Of a stretch of 64,000 bases of DNA, positions 17,999-28,107 are shown piece after piece. Under the pieces are notes generated by a model. The model was given only the letters and a program-made list of their open reading frames with translations, was not told the DNA's origin and did no database searches. This DNA comes from an uncultured Butyrivibrio sp. Lineage in GTDB: Bacteria > Bacillota > Clostridia > Lachnospirales > Lachnospiraceae. Made by a program: the position numbers and the translations under genes. Every line of letters starts with the position of its first letter. Positions within the stretch are counted from its first letter, which is position 1. The stretch is taken from assembly GCF_947169445.1 (NCBI RefSeq), contig NZ_CAMVPU010000010.1, forward strand, positions 39,572 through 103,571. Direction: 5' to 3'.

Positions 17999-18148
17999 AA
18001 CATTTCTCCTCCTAAACACTGATGTCTTTATTTATCGCGCTCGCCCACGTTAGCAGCAGCTAACACAGTCATCTAGTAACTTATCAGTTCGGCACACCCC
18101 TGTCAATCACAAACCTTCTTAATGAAAAAAGCTATCAACTACATGCAA

Positions 18149-18173
18149 AAAGGACGGCTCATCACCGTCCTTT
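18149..18173 (-). terminator. Terminator of the nitrogen-assimilation operon
   Basis: Stem AAAGGACGG (18149-18157) with CCGTCCTTT (18165-18173), loop CTCATCA. On the minus strand it continues into a T-run. It lies 18 nt after the gltD stop. Confidence 0.85.
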
Positions 18174-18190
18174 CGAATTCTCATATTCGC

Positions 18191-19729
18191 TTACAAATTC
18201 GTGTAGCCCATAAGGTATTCATCAACTTCCTTTGCGCAGGCTCTGCCCTCCGCTATAGCCCACACTACCAGGGACTGACCACGGTGCATATCCCCTGCAC
18301 AAAAGATCTTGGTTCCAGCCACATGGAAGGATTCTGCATCAGTTACAACTGTCCCTCGTGGACTTTTCTTAAGTCCAAAGGCATCTGCCGAGTAGTCTTC
18401 ACAACCGATAAAGCCTGCCGCTATCAGTAAAAGATCACACTTCAGCGTCTTCTTAGAACCTTCGACCTCCACCAGCTTTCCATCCTTAAAGGCAACTTTT
18501 ACAGTCTCAATCTGCTTGATATTACCCTTTTTATCAGTGGTTACACTCTTCACTGTTGTCTCATAGACTCTTGGATCCTCACCAAACAGGAAAATTGCTT
18601 CTTCATGACCGTAATCCGTCTTAAGAGTCTTGGGCCATTCAGGCCATGGATTCGAAGCGAGCCTTTCTACAGGAGGCTTTGGCATCATCTCAAGAGCTGT
18701 GACACTCTTAGCGCCATGCCTTATAACTGTACCAATACAGTCATTTCCTGTATCACCGCCTCCGACGATTACAACATGTTTTCCTGCAGCATCGATATAT
18801 CCGCCCTGTTTCTTAAGTGACTCAACCGATTCGTCTGCAGCCTTCAACAAAGCCTTCGTTGTCTGTGTCAGAAAATCCACCGCAAAGTGAACACCCTTTA
18901 TCTTATCCGGATCCGCAGCAGGAAGGGGTCTTGCCTTCTTGGCGCCGCAGCACAGAACAACTGCATCAAAACTGTCCAAAAGGTTTGACGCAGAATTCGA
19001 AGAGGAACTCTTTTGCTTCTTGCCATCACTTTCGCCGTTTAAGCTGTCCACTCCAACATTAACGCCAGTATGGAATACAACTCCTTCAGCTTCCATAAGC
19101 TTTCTTCTGCGCTTTATCACACTCTTATCAAGCTTCATGTTAGGAATTCCATACATGAGAAGTCCACCAATTTCATCTTCTCTTTCAAAGACTTCGACAG
19201 TATGACCTCTGTGATTCAGCTCATCAGCAACCGCGAGACCTGAAGGACCACTTCCGATAACGGCTACTTTTTTACCGCTCCTGATCTCAGGAACCATAGG
19301 CTGAATATAGCCATTCGCATAAGCAGTTTCTACCAGATATAATTCGTTGTCATGTACTGTTACAGCATCGCCATACTGACCGCACATGCAGGCCTTCTCA
19401 CAAAGAGCCGGACATACACGTCCCGTAAACTCCGGGAAATTGCTGGTCTTATGAAGTCTTGCAAAAGCATGCTGATCATGGCCCTTATAAACCTCATCAT
19501 TCCACTCAGGAATCAGGTTATGAAGTGGACATCCCGTCACCATACCGCTTAAGTTCATAGCTGACTGGCAGAATGGAACACCACAGTTCATACATCTTGC
19601 AGCCTGCTGCCTTCTCTCTTCTGTCATCAGAGGAGTATGAAACTCCTCAAAATTCTTTATTCTTTCGCTTTCTTTAACATCGCCATTATTTTTTCTTTTA
19701 TATTCAAGGAAACCTGTATCTTTACCCAT
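18191..19729 (-). CDS. gltD: Glutamate synthase small (beta) subunit
   Basis: NADPH-dependent subunit that delivers electrons to GltB. It has 512 residues from ATG 19729 (GGAG 7 nt upstream). The N-terminal Fe-S domain carries CMNCGVPFC and GRVCPALCEKACMCG. Two dinucleotide folds follow: FAD (VAVIGSGPSGLAVADEL) and NADPH (HVVIVGGGDTGNDCIG), then ending with CAGDMHRGQSLVVWAI. A Ser/Lys-rich insertion (NGESDGKKQKSSSSNSASN) breaks the loop before DAVVLCCGAKKARPLP; it is probably a surface loop. Last gene of the five-gene operon, 16 nt after gltB, with its own terminator. Confidence 0.96.
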   Translation of the reverse strand: MGKDTGFLEYKRKNNGDVKESERIKNFEEFHTPLMTEERRQQAARCMNCGVPFCQSAMNLSGMVTGCPLHNLIPEWNDEVYKGHDQHAFARLHKTSNFPEFTGRVCPALCEKACMCGQYGDAVTVHDNELYLVETAYANGYIQPMVPEIRSGKKVAVIGSGPSGLAVADELNHRGHTVEVFEREDEIGGLLMYGIPNMKLDKSVIKRRRKLMEAEGVVFHTGVNVGVDSLNGESDGKKQKSSSSNSASNLLDSFDAVVLCCGAKKARPLPAADPDKIKGVHFAVDFLTQTTKALLKAADESVESLKKQGGYIDAAGKHVVIVGGGDTGNDCIGTVIRHGAKSVTALEMMPKPPVERLASNPWPEWPKTLKTDYGHEEAIFLFGEDPRVYETTVKSVTTDKKGNIKQIETVKVAFKDGKLVEVEGSKKTLKCDLLLIAAGFIGCEDYSADAFGLKKSPRGTVVTDAESFHVAGTKIFCAGDMHRGQSLVVWAIAEGRACAKEVDEYLMGYTNL

Positions 19730-19745
19730 CTGATTTCTCCTCTCC

Positions 19746-22700
19746 TTACGTAAGCTCTTTGAATGCTTCCAGCACAGCAGTATCGTGATCAATACCCTGC
19801 TCTTCGAACTTACCGATTGCTGTCAGCATCTTCTGGTAATCATTAGGAACAATCTTTTTGAAATCAGGAATAAAGCTTTCAAAATTCTTTAGTATCTCTT
19901 TTGCAAATTCTGAATTTGTCTCCTTAACATAATCTTCAAGTATTCCCTTAAGCTCTGCGATATCATATTTCTCAGTAACCTCGCAAAGTGATGCCATATC
20001 CTTGTTCATACGAAGGTAAAGAGTGTGCTCTCTATCAAGAACATAGGCAATACCGCCGCTCATTCCGGCTGCAAAATTCTTACCTGTCATTCCGAGGATA
20101 ACAGCTCTTCCGCCTGTCATGTACTCAAGTCCATGATCGCCACAGCCTTCAGAAACTGCCACAGCTCCTGAATTACGCACGCAGAATCGTTCACCTGCAA
20201 CGCCGCAGACATAAGCTTTTCCGGCAGTTGCACCATAAAGGGCTACATTTCCGATGATGATATTCTCATGTGCCTTAAAAGTAGCTTTTTCTGAAGGACG
20301 AACAATTACCTTTCCGCCGGAAAGACCTTTTCCAAATCCGTCATTGGCATCACCATAGAGCTTTAATGTCACGCCCTTAGGAAGGAAAGCGCCAAAGGAC
20401 TGTCCACCGCCTCCCTGAGCTTCAACTACTACCGAATCATCCGCAAGTGCATCCTTGAAGTCAGCGGTAACCCTGCTTCCAAGAAGAGTACCAAAGCTTC
20501 TGTCAGTGCTTGAGATATCAACCTTTATATTAACCTTCCCGCTCTTTCTAATTTCCTTCTCGTAGGCAGGAATAAGCACTCTAGAATCAAGAGTGGACTC
20601 AAGTCCAAAGTTATAAGCATCATTAGAATCAAAGTGGTTATCTTTCCTGTCAACGTAAGCCTTATCCAGGATTCGACTAAGGTCTGCTGCCTCTTTGCGC
20701 TTTTTGATATCCATGGCACTTCCTGAATAGGTTCTCATCTTGAGCTTATCAGTTCTTCCTACCATCTCTTCAATGGTTCTAAAGCCAAGCTGACTCATGA
20801 TCTCACGAAGCTGCCTTGCAACAAACAGCATGAAGTTCATAACATACTCAGGCTTACCCTTAAAGCGTTTTCTGAGTTCTTCGTTCTGTGTAGCTATTCC
20901 AACAGGACAGGTGTCCTTGTTGCAGACACGCATCATCATACATCCCATGCATACCAGGGGCGCTGTAGCAAAACCAAATTCCTCAGCTCCAAGAAGTGCT
21001 GCGATTGCAACATCTCTTCCTGTCATAAGCTTACCGTCTGTTTCCAGAACAACTCTGCTTCTTAGGCCGTTGTCCAAAAGAGACTGATGAGCCTCACTTA
21101 CGCCCAACTCCCATGGAAGTCCGGCATGATGAACTGAAGATGAAGGTGCTGCTCCGGTACCTCCATCATAGCCGGATACCAGAATAACCTGAGCTCCTGC
21201 CTTGGCAACACCGGATGCAATAGTTCCAACTCCTGCCTCTGATACGAGCTTAACTGATATTCTCGCTTTATCATTGGCATTTTTAAGGTCATAAATAAGC
21301 TGCGCCAAATCTTCAATAGAATAGATATCGTGATGAGGTGGCGGTGAAATAAGTGCTACACCCGGGGTTGAAAAACGTGTGCTGGCAACCCAAGGGTATA
21401 CCTTCTTTCCAGGGAGATGTCCACCTTCTCCGGGCTTTGCGCCCTGTGCCATCTTGATCTGTATCTCTTTTGCACTCTGAAGATACTGACTGGTCACACC
21501 AAATCTTCCTGATGCCACCTGCTTAACAGCACTGTTCTTCTCAGTTCCAAAGCGGGCAGTATCCTCTCCGCCTTCACCGGTGTTGGATTTACCACCAAGT
21601 CTGTTCATGGCTATTGCCAGTGTTTCATGGGCTTCTTTAGAAAGAGAACCGTAGGACATAGCACCTGTCTGGAAACGCTTTACAATCTCTTCTTCGCTTT
21701 CAACTTCTTCGATTGGTACCGCTTTTTCCGCAGGAACAAAAGAAAGGAGTGCCCTTAGTGTATGTGGTCTGTCCTCATCATCCACCATCTGTGTATATTC
21801 TTTGAATCTTTCGTAATCGCCTTCTCTGACAGCTCTCTGAAGTGTCACGATTGTCTTTGGATTATACATGTGGTCTTCCATGTCTTCACCACTTCTAAAA
21901 GAATGGAAGCCAAAAGAATCCAGTGTTGTATCGGTAGATAGTCCCAGTGGATCAAAAGCTTTATTATGCCTGAACTCAACGTCCTGACCGATTTCCTCTA
22001 TACCAATTCCGCCAACTCTGCTGGTTGTTCCGGTAAAATATTTATCCACCAGCTCTTTTGACAAACCAATTGCCTCAAAAATTCTGGCAGACTGATAGGA
22101 CTGGAGGGTTGAAATTCCCATTTTTGCTGCAATCTTAACCACACCGCCAAGAAGAGCCTTATTATAATCTGCAATAGCGGTATGATAGTCTTTATCCAAA
22201 ATACCAATATCAATAAGCTCTGCAATACACTCCTGAGCAAGGTAAGGATGAATTGCTCTTGCACCAAAGCCAAGAAGTGTCGCAATCTGATGAACATCTC
22301 TTGGTTCACCGCTTTCAAGGATCAGTGATACAGCTGTACGTCTCTTTGTTCTTACAAGATGCTGCTCAACAGCAGAAACTGCCAAAAGAGATGGGATTGG
22401 CATATGGTTCTCGTCAACGCCTCTGTCTGAGAGAATGATGATATTCACGCCATCTGCAACGGCTCTGTCAACAGACACATTAAGCTGCTCCAATGCTCTT
22501 TCCACAGGAGTATTCTTATAATACAAAAGAGATATTTTCCTGACATGGAATCCAGGCTGGTCCAGCGCCTCGATCTTCATAAGATCCACGCCTGTCAGAA
22601 TAGGATTGTTAATCTCCAAAACCCTGCAGTTATCACTCTTTTCCTTTAAAAGATTTCCATCAGAACCGATATATACGGTTGTATCTGTAACCACCTTTTC

Positions 22701-24257
22701 TCTAAGTGAGTCAATTGGTGGATTGGTAACCTGGGCAAAGAGCTGCTTAAAGTAGCAGAAAAGAGGCTGATGATGAACTGACAGCATAGCAAGCGGCACG
22801 TCGGTTCCCATGGAAACTGTAGGCTCTATGCCAGTTGTAGCCATAGGCATGATCTGATTCTTAACGTCTTCATAGGAATAACCGAATACCTTATACAGCT
22901 TGTCCCTCATCACCTGAGTATGCGTAGGGATTTTCTTATTAGGAATGCTTAATTTATGCAGGTGTAAAAGATATCTGTCCAGCCATTCGCCGTAGGGCTT
23001 AGCCTTTGAGTATTTTTCTTTACACTCTTCATCAGAAATGATCCTGCCTTCCTTTGTGTCAACAAGCAGCATATGGCCTGGTGAAAGACGGGATTTTTTC
23101 TGTATATTTTCTTCAGGTATGTCAAGAACGCCCACCTCAGAAGCTAAGATGAGTCTGTTGTCCTTGGTCACATAATATCTGGAAGGGCGAAGTCCGTTCC
23201 TGTCCAGAGTTGCCCCGAACACTTCTCCATCAGTAAAAAGAACTGCTGCCGGTCCGTCCCAGGGTTCCATCATAGTTGCATAATAGTGGTAAAAATCTTT
23301 TCTGTCCTGGGCCATGAAGTCATTATGCTTCCAAGGCTCAGGGATAGTCAGCATCATAGCAAGAGGAAGATCCATTCCGTTCATATAGAGGAATTCAAGG
23401 GTATTATCCAGCATTGCAGAGTCTGAACCGGAAGAAGCTATAACCGGATAAACCTTAGCAAGATCTTCTCCAAAAACCTCTGATGACATGGTTTCCTCAC
23501 GGGCCAGCATTCTATCGCTGTTACCGCGAATTGTATTGATCTCACCGTTGTGGGCGATCATTCGATATGGATGAGCCCTCTGCCAGGAAGGCGTTGTATT
23601 GGTAGAAAAACGGCTATGAACCATGGCAATTGCAGTTGCATAATCAGGCGAGAGCAGATCCTCATAGAACTTACGAAGCTGTCCTACCAGGAACATTCCC
23701 TTGTAGACAATGGTTTTTGAGGAAAAAGAGCAGATATAAGTATCTTCAGAGGACTTCTCATACTCTCTTCTAAGGCAGTAAAGTTTCCTGTCAAATTCAG
23801 TTCCTCTTGCCACATCCACAGGTCTTTCCACAAAGCACTGGGAAATGTGAGGCATGCAGTTTTTGGCAACTTCACCAAGAATTTCAGGATGAATAGCCAC
23901 ATCTCTCCATCCCAAAACCTTAAGATTTTCTTTTTCCGCAATTACTTCCAGAAGGCGCTTCGCAAACATACGCTTCATGGAATCCTGTGGCAAAAAGAAC
24001 ATTCCAATGCCGTAATCACCTGCATTCTTAAGTTTTATTCCAACCTTTTCAGCTTCTTTCTTAAAGAACTTATGAGATATCTGTACCAGGATTCCAACAC
24101 CATCACCCACTTTTCCAGTGGCGTCTTTGCCGGCTCTGTGCTCAAGCTTCTCTACAATGGTGAGTGCGTCATCCAGTACCTTATTGTCCGCATTTCCATC
24201 TATATTGATAACGGCGCCAATACCGCAAGCGTCCCGTTCGTTCATCCATGGTTCCAT
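19746..24257 (-). CDS. gltB: Glutamate synthase large (alpha) subunit
   Basis: 1503-residue subunit that hydrolyses glutamine and transfers ammonia to 2-oxoglutarate. The start MEPWMNERDACGIGAV has GGAAGGAG about 8 nt upstream; a ten-residue propeptide precedes the N-terminal nucleophile Cys11. Order: class II amidotransferase (about 11-420), central domain (about 470-750), FMN/3Fe-4S synthase domain (about 800-1200, with PGEGGHLPGKKVYPWVA, the cluster segment CMGCMMMRVCNKDTCPVGIA and GYDGGTGAAP), and the Gly-rich beta-helix (about 1260-1480). Fourth gene of the operon, 105 nt after glnN and 16 nt before gltD. Confidence 0.97.
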   Translation of the reverse strand: MEPWMNERDACGIGAVINIDGNADNKVLDDALTIVEKLEHRAGKDATGKVGDGVGILVQISHKFFKKEAEKVGIKLKNAGDYGIGMFFLPQDSMKRMFAKRLLEVIAEKENLKVLGWRDVAIHPEILGEVAKNCMPHISQCFVERPVDVARGTEFDRKLYCLRREYEKSSEDTYICSFSSKTIVYKGMFLVGQLRKFYEDLLSPDYATAIAMVHSRFSTNTTPSWQRAHPYRMIAHNGEINTIRGNSDRMLAREETMSSEVFGEDLAKVYPVIASSGSDSAMLDNTLEFLYMNGMDLPLAMMLTIPEPWKHNDFMAQDRKDFYHYYATMMEPWDGPAAVLFTDGEVFGATLDRNGLRPSRYYVTKDNRLILASEVGVLDIPEENIQKKSRLSPGHMLLVDTKEGRIISDEECKEKYSKAKPYGEWLDRYLLHLHKLSIPNKKIPTHTQVMRDKLYKVFGYSYEDVKNQIMPMATTGIEPTVSMGTDVPLAMLSVHHQPLFCYFKQLFAQVTNPPIDSLREKVVTDTTVYIGSDGNLLKEKSDNCRVLEINNPILTGVDLMKIEALDQPGFHVRKISLLYYKNTPVERALEQLNVSVDRAVADGVNIIILSDRGVDENHMPIPSLLAVSAVEQHLVRTKRRTAVSLILESGEPRDVHQIATLLGFGARAIHPYLAQECIAELIDIGILDKDYHTAIADYNKALLGGVVKIAAKMGISTLQSYQSARIFEAIGLSKELVDKYFTGTTSRVGGIGIEEIGQDVEFRHNKAFDPLGLSTDTTLDSFGFHSFRSGEDMEDHMYNPKTIVTLQRAVREGDYERFKEYTQMVDDEDRPHTLRALLSFVPAEKAVPIEEVESEEEIVKRFQTGAMSYGSLSKEAHETLAIAMNRLGGKSNTGEGGEDTARFGTEKNSAVKQVASGRFGVTSQYLQSAKEIQIKMAQGAKPGEGGHLPGKKVYPWVASTRFSTPGVALISPPPHHDIYSIEDLAQLIYDLKNANDKARISVKLVSEAGVGTIASGVAKAGAQVILVSGYDGGTGAAPSSSVHHAGLPWELGVSEAHQSLLDNGLRSRVVLETDGKLMTGRDVAIAALLGAEEFGFATAPLVCMGCMMMRVCNKDTCPVGIATQNEELRKRFKGKPEYVMNFMLFVARQLREIMSQLGFRTIEEMVGRTDKLKMRTYSGSAMDIKKRKEAADLSRILDKAYVDRKDNHFDSNDAYNFGLESTLDSRVLIPAYEKEIRKSGKVNIKVDISSTDRSFGTLLGSRVTADFKDALADDSVVVEAQGGGGQSFGAFLPKGVTLKLYGDANDGFGKGLSGGKVIVRPSEKATFKAHENIIIGNVALYGATAGKAYVCGVAGERFCVRNSGAVAVSEGCGDHGLEYMTGGRAVILGMTGKNFAAGMSGGIAYVLDREHTLYLRMNKDMASLCEVTEKYDIAELKGILEDYVKETNSEFAKEILKNFESFIPDFKKIVPNDYQKMLTAIGKFEEQGIDHDTAVLEAFKELT

Positions 24258-24292
24258 AGGATTTTTCTCCTTCCCTAAAACTATAACTTTAC

Positions 24293-24316
24293 GCCCCGCA
24301 CATTACTGTACGGGGC
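24293..24316 (-). other. Intercistronic hairpin between glnN and gltB
   Basis: A 9-bp stem (GCCCCGTAC pairing GTGCGGGGC on the minus strand, one wobble) closes a six-base loop AGTAAT. There is no T-run, so it is unlikely to terminate. It may protect or process the message, or tune gltB expression. Confidence 0.5.
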
Positions 24317-24362
24317 ATAGAATTTCGTAATGTAAAGCCAGGTGTGTATTTTTTATTTATGA

Positions 24363-26471
24363 TCAGCGCAGTGAGAATAACATCTGTCCGTATGTAGGAT
24401 AGCTAAGATATTTTTCAGGAATAAGTGCTTCTGCCTTGTCAGCATATTTTCTAAGCTCGTCCATATCTGCAAGGACTGTCTGCTGATAGTAACTAGCTGT
24501 TTCAAGTGCTTCGCTCATGCCCTCAGCCTTCCTGGTGTCATCGAAAAGCTTTGTAAGAGCCTTCCCCATTTCTGAGCTTGCCTCATCAAGAGACTTAAGG
24601 ATTCCTACTTCAAGCTGGCAGCAATCTCCATCAAGAATGCTCTTTTTCTGAACAACTTCTTTGCTAAGATCTTTCTGATAAGCTACGAGTCCTTCTGTAA
24701 GGTCCTTTCTTACCATCTCCTGCATTGTCAGGGATTCAATGTGTACTGACTTTGAGTAGTTCTCAAGGAGAATCTCATATCTTGAATAAATCTCTTCCTT
24801 AGTAAGAATGTGGTGCTTAGTGAAAAGATCTATTGACTGATCTGAAATCCAGTATGGCATAGCATCAGGAAGTGACTTAAGGTTTGGAAGGCCTCTCTTT
24901 TCAGCCTCAGCAACCCATTCATCTGTATAGCCGTTGCCGTTGAAAAGAACTCTCTTATGAGCTAAAAGAACTTCTTTGAGAACCTCATTTACTTTTTCCT
25001 TAAGCTCATCACCGCTAAAGCCCTCAAGCTTTGCATAAATCTTGGAGATTTCTTCTGCAACTGCTGTGTTGAGTACGATGTTTGCGTTAGCTACTGATAC
25101 TGCAGAACCAGGCATACGGAACTCGAACTTGTTTCCTGTGAAGGCAAAAGGTGATGTTCTGTTTCTGTCAGTGTTGTCCTTGGTGAAGTGTGGAAGTACA
25201 GTTGCTCCCATAGTCATCTGAACCTTGCCTGAGCCCTGATATGCAGATCCGGCTTCAACACCCTTAAGTACCTCAGCAAGCTCATCACCAACGAAAATTG
25301 AAATGATTGCTGGCGGTGCCTCATTTCCTCCAAGTCTGTGATCGTTACCTGCAGAAGCTACAGAGAGTCTGAGTATTGGTGCATATTCATCAACTGCCGC
25401 GATAACAGCCATAAGGAATACAAGGAATGGTGTGTTTTCTCCAGGGTTCTTGCCCGGGTCAAGAAGGTTCATACCTGTGTCAGTGCATACTGACCAGTTG
25501 TTGTGTTTACCTGAACCATTGATTCCCTCAAATGGCTTCTCATGAAGAAGACAAGCGTAGTTGTGCTTGTCAGCCACTTTCTTCATAACTTCCATCATAA
25601 GCTGGTTATGATCTACAGCGATATTGGCTGTCTCAAATACAGGTGCCAGCTCGTGCTGAGAAGGAGCTACCTCGTTATGCTTGGTCTTAGCAGGAATTCC
25701 GAGCTTCCAGAGTTCCTCATCAAGATCATGCATATATGCTGAAACCTTTGGCTTGATAACACCAAAGTAGTGATCTTCCATTTCCTGACCCTTAGTTGCA
25801 GGAGCACCGATAAGTGTTCTTCCTGTGAAAAGAAGGTCTTTTCTCTTTTTATAGAAATCCTTATCGATAAGGAAGTATTCCTGCTCTGAACCGATTGTTG
25901 TATTTACTCTGTTGACATCCTCATATCCAAGGAGGTGAAGAAGCTTAACTGCTTCGTTTGAAAGAGCCTCCATTGAACGAAGGAGAGGTGTCTTCTTATC
26001 CAGTGCCTCGCCGCCATATGAGCAGAAAGCTGTAGGAATGTAAAGAGATCCGTCCTTAATGAAAGCAGGTGATGAAGGATCCCATGCTGTATAGCCTCTT
26101 GCCTCGAATGTTGCACGAAGGCCGCCTGATGGGAAGCTGGATGCATCAGGTTCGCCTTTAACCAGCTCTTTTCCTGAGAATTCCATGATAACCTTGCCAT
26201 CTTCTGTAGGAGAGATGAAGCTGTCATGCTTTTCAGCAGTAAGGCCTGTCATAGGCTGGAACCAGTGTGTAAAATGAGTTGCACCGTTCTCAATAGCCCA
26301 CTCTTTCATTGTTGCTGCAACACAGTTAGCAACATCAAGCTCAAGGTGTGTACCTTTTTCTATTGTCTTGTGAACTGCCTTGTAAATATCCTTAGGAAGG
26401 CGTTCTTTCATAATTCTGTCGTTAAATACCAGACTTCCAAATTCTGTTGTAAGTTTACTTGCATCAATCAT
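24363..26471 (-). CDS. glnN: Type III glutamine synthetase
   Basis: ATP-dependent ligase joining ammonia to glutamate. With 702 residues it matches the large type III (GlnN) class of Bacteroides and clostridia, not the 440-470-residue type I enzyme. The start at 26471 is chosen because GGAGGAG lies 6-7 nt upstream, inside a possible longer frame starting 26486. Motifs include FTHWFQPMTG, GSEQEYFLID, KTKHNEVAPSQHELAP, NGSGKHNNWS and the ATP-site AGNDHRLGGNEAPPAI. Third gene of the operon, 21 nt after asnB. Confidence 0.96.
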   Translation of the reverse strand: MIDASKLTTEFGSLVFNDRIMKERLPKDIYKAVHKTIEKGTHLELDVANCVAATMKEWAIENGATHFTHWFQPMTGLTAEKHDSFISPTEDGKVIMEFSGKELVKGEPDASSFPSGGLRATFEARGYTAWDPSSPAFIKDGSLYIPTAFCSYGGEALDKKTPLLRSMEALSNEAVKLLHLLGYEDVNRVNTTIGSEQEYFLIDKDFYKKRKDLLFTGRTLIGAPATKGQEMEDHYFGVIKPKVSAYMHDLDEELWKLGIPAKTKHNEVAPSQHELAPVFETANIAVDHNQLMMEVMKKVADKHNYACLLHEKPFEGINGSGKHNNWSVCTDTGMNLLDPGKNPGENTPFLVFLMAVIAAVDEYAPILRLSVASAGNDHRLGGNEAPPAIISIFVGDELAEVLKGVEAGSAYQGSGKVQMTMGATVLPHFTKDNTDRNRTSPFAFTGNKFEFRMPGSAVSVANANIVLNTAVAEEISKIYAKLEGFSGDELKEKVNEVLKEVLLAHKRVLFNGNGYTDEWVAEAEKRGLPNLKSLPDAMPYWISDQSIDLFTKHHILTKEEIYSRYEILLENYSKSVHIESLTMQEMVRKDLTEGLVAYQKDLSKEVVQKKSILDGDCCQLEVGILKSLDEASSEMGKALTKLFDDTRKAEGMSEALETASYYQQTVLADMDELRKYADKAEALIPEKYLSYPTYGQMLFSLR

Positions 26472-26492
26472 TGTTTTCTCCTCCATACTTTA

Positions 26493-28082
26493 TTATTTTC
26501 CGGACATTCCATAATTCGATAAAACTCTGGCTGATGGATCGTTTACATCGCAGCCCTTCCAGTTTTTATTAGGCATCCAGAAGTCTGCCACCATCTGCGA
26601 CTGCTCCGGGTAATACTTTTCAAATATTTCTCTATATAGAAGTGACTCCTTGGTGAAAGGTGTCGCATGTGTATATTTCTTTTTCCTAATTTCATAATCT
26701 GCATAAGAATATGTGTTATCTGCATATTCCATAAGATCATCTCTGAGGGAATGTCCAACAGCATCCGAAAATGCTGCTTTTTCTCTCATCAGGATCGAAT
26801 GTGGAATAACCTCGTCTTTCTCAAAGGCTTTACGTAAAAGATATTTGCCTATGCCATAAGTGTTCATCTTTTTGGCCGGATCAATACCCATTACATAATC
26901 CACAAAGTCCAGATCTCCGAAGGGTACTCTTGCTTCAAGGGAATTAACACTTATACATCTGTCAGCCCTGAGGACATCATACATATGAATCTCTCTGATT
27001 CTTTTCTTGGCTTCTTCCTGGAATGCCTTCGCATTTGGAGCGAAGTCGGTGTATTTATATCCAAAGAGTTCATCTGAAATCTCACCGGTAAGAACCACCT
27101 TGATGTCTGTGTTTTCATGGATCCATTTACACAACAGATACATCCCTATTGATGCCCGGATTGTAGTAATGTCGTAGGTTCCAAGAGCTGCTATAACCGG
27201 TTCTAAGGCGTTTATAACGTCATCCTTTGTAATAATCACTTCGTGGTGATTACTGTGGATGTACTCAGCAACTTCTCTTGCATACTTAAGGTCAATCGCA
27301 TCGATGTCCATTCCTATTGCAAAGGTTTCAATCGGCTTATCTGAAAGACTTGCAGCAACTCCGCATACAAGGGATGAATCCAAGCCTCCGGATAAAAGAA
27401 ATCCGACAGGTGCATCTGCATCAAGTCTTTTCTTAATTCCGTTAAAGAGCTTATCGTGAATATTTTCAATAATCTGCTGAAGGCTATCTGTCTTTAAGTC
27501 GTTTTCTTTATCTAAAGTCAAATCTCTGTAGCAGACAAACTTGCCATCTTCATAATAATGCCCCGGTGGGAAAGGCATTATCTTAGCACAAGCTCCCACC
27601 AGGTTTTTAGGCTCTGACGCAAACACGATATAACCATCAGCATCATAACCATAATAGAGGGGTCTGATTCCAATCGGATCTCTGGCTGCGATAAACTTAT
27701 CTTTTTCGCCATCGTAAATTACACAGGCAAATTCCGCATCCAGAAGGCCAAACATTTTTGTACCCAATTTTTCATAAAGTGGAAGAAGGATCTCGCAATC
27801 ACTTTCACTTTTGAAGCTGTATCCCAAAGACACAAGATATTTTTTCAGAAATTCGAACCCGTAAAGCTCACCATTACAGATCACAGAATTTCCATTCAGA
27901 TTAAAGGGCTGCATTCCGGCTTCATTAAGTCCCATGATTGAAAGCCTGTTAAAGCCGAGCCATCCTCCTTTAACTTTCTGAACTCTGGACATATCCGGGC
28001 CTCTTGAAATAGTCTTTGAGAGCAACTCTTCAAAGAATTCCACAGATACATCACTTCTTGTGTAAGTTAGTATTGCGCACAT
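26493..28082 (-). CDS. asnB: Asparagine synthetase B, glutamine-hydrolysing
   Basis: Makes asparagine from aspartate, glutamine and ATP. 529 residues. Met is followed directly by Cys2 (MCAILTYTRSD), the nucleophile of the class II amidotransferase domain (about 2-190; note ICNGELYGFEFL). The synthetase domain (about 210-500) carries the PP-loop LLSGGLDSSLVCG, with LTGEISDELFGYKY and LEARVPFGDLDFVDYVMG. Spacing to amtB (25 nt) and glnN (21 nt) shows co-transcription, making asparagine synthesis part of this nitrogen operon. Confidence 0.96.
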   Translation of the reverse strand: MCAILTYTRSDVSVEFFEELLSKTISRGPDMSRVQKVKGGWLGFNRLSIMGLNEAGMQPFNLNGNSVICNGELYGFEFLKKYLVSLGYSFKSESDCEILLPLYEKLGTKMFGLLDAEFACVIYDGEKDKFIAARDPIGIRPLYYGYDADGYIVFASEPKNLVGACAKIMPFPPGHYYEDGKFVCYRDLTLDKENDLKTDSLQQIIENIHDKLFNGIKKRLDADAPVGFLLSGGLDSSLVCGVAASLSDKPIETFAIGMDIDAIDLKYAREVAEYIHSNHHEVIITKDDVINALEPVIAALGTYDITTIRASIGMYLLCKWIHENTDIKVVLTGEISDELFGYKYTDFAPNAKAFQEEAKKRIREIHMYDVLRADRCISVNSLEARVPFGDLDFVDYVMGIDPAKKMNTYGIGKYLLRKAFEKDEVIPHSILMREKAAFSDAVGHSLRDDLMEYADNTYSYADYEIRKKKYTHATPFTKESLLYREIFEKYYPEQSQMVADFWMPNKNWKGCDVNDPSARVLSNYGMSGK

Positions 28083-28107
28083 TTTTTTCTTCCCACTCCT
28101 TAAATAT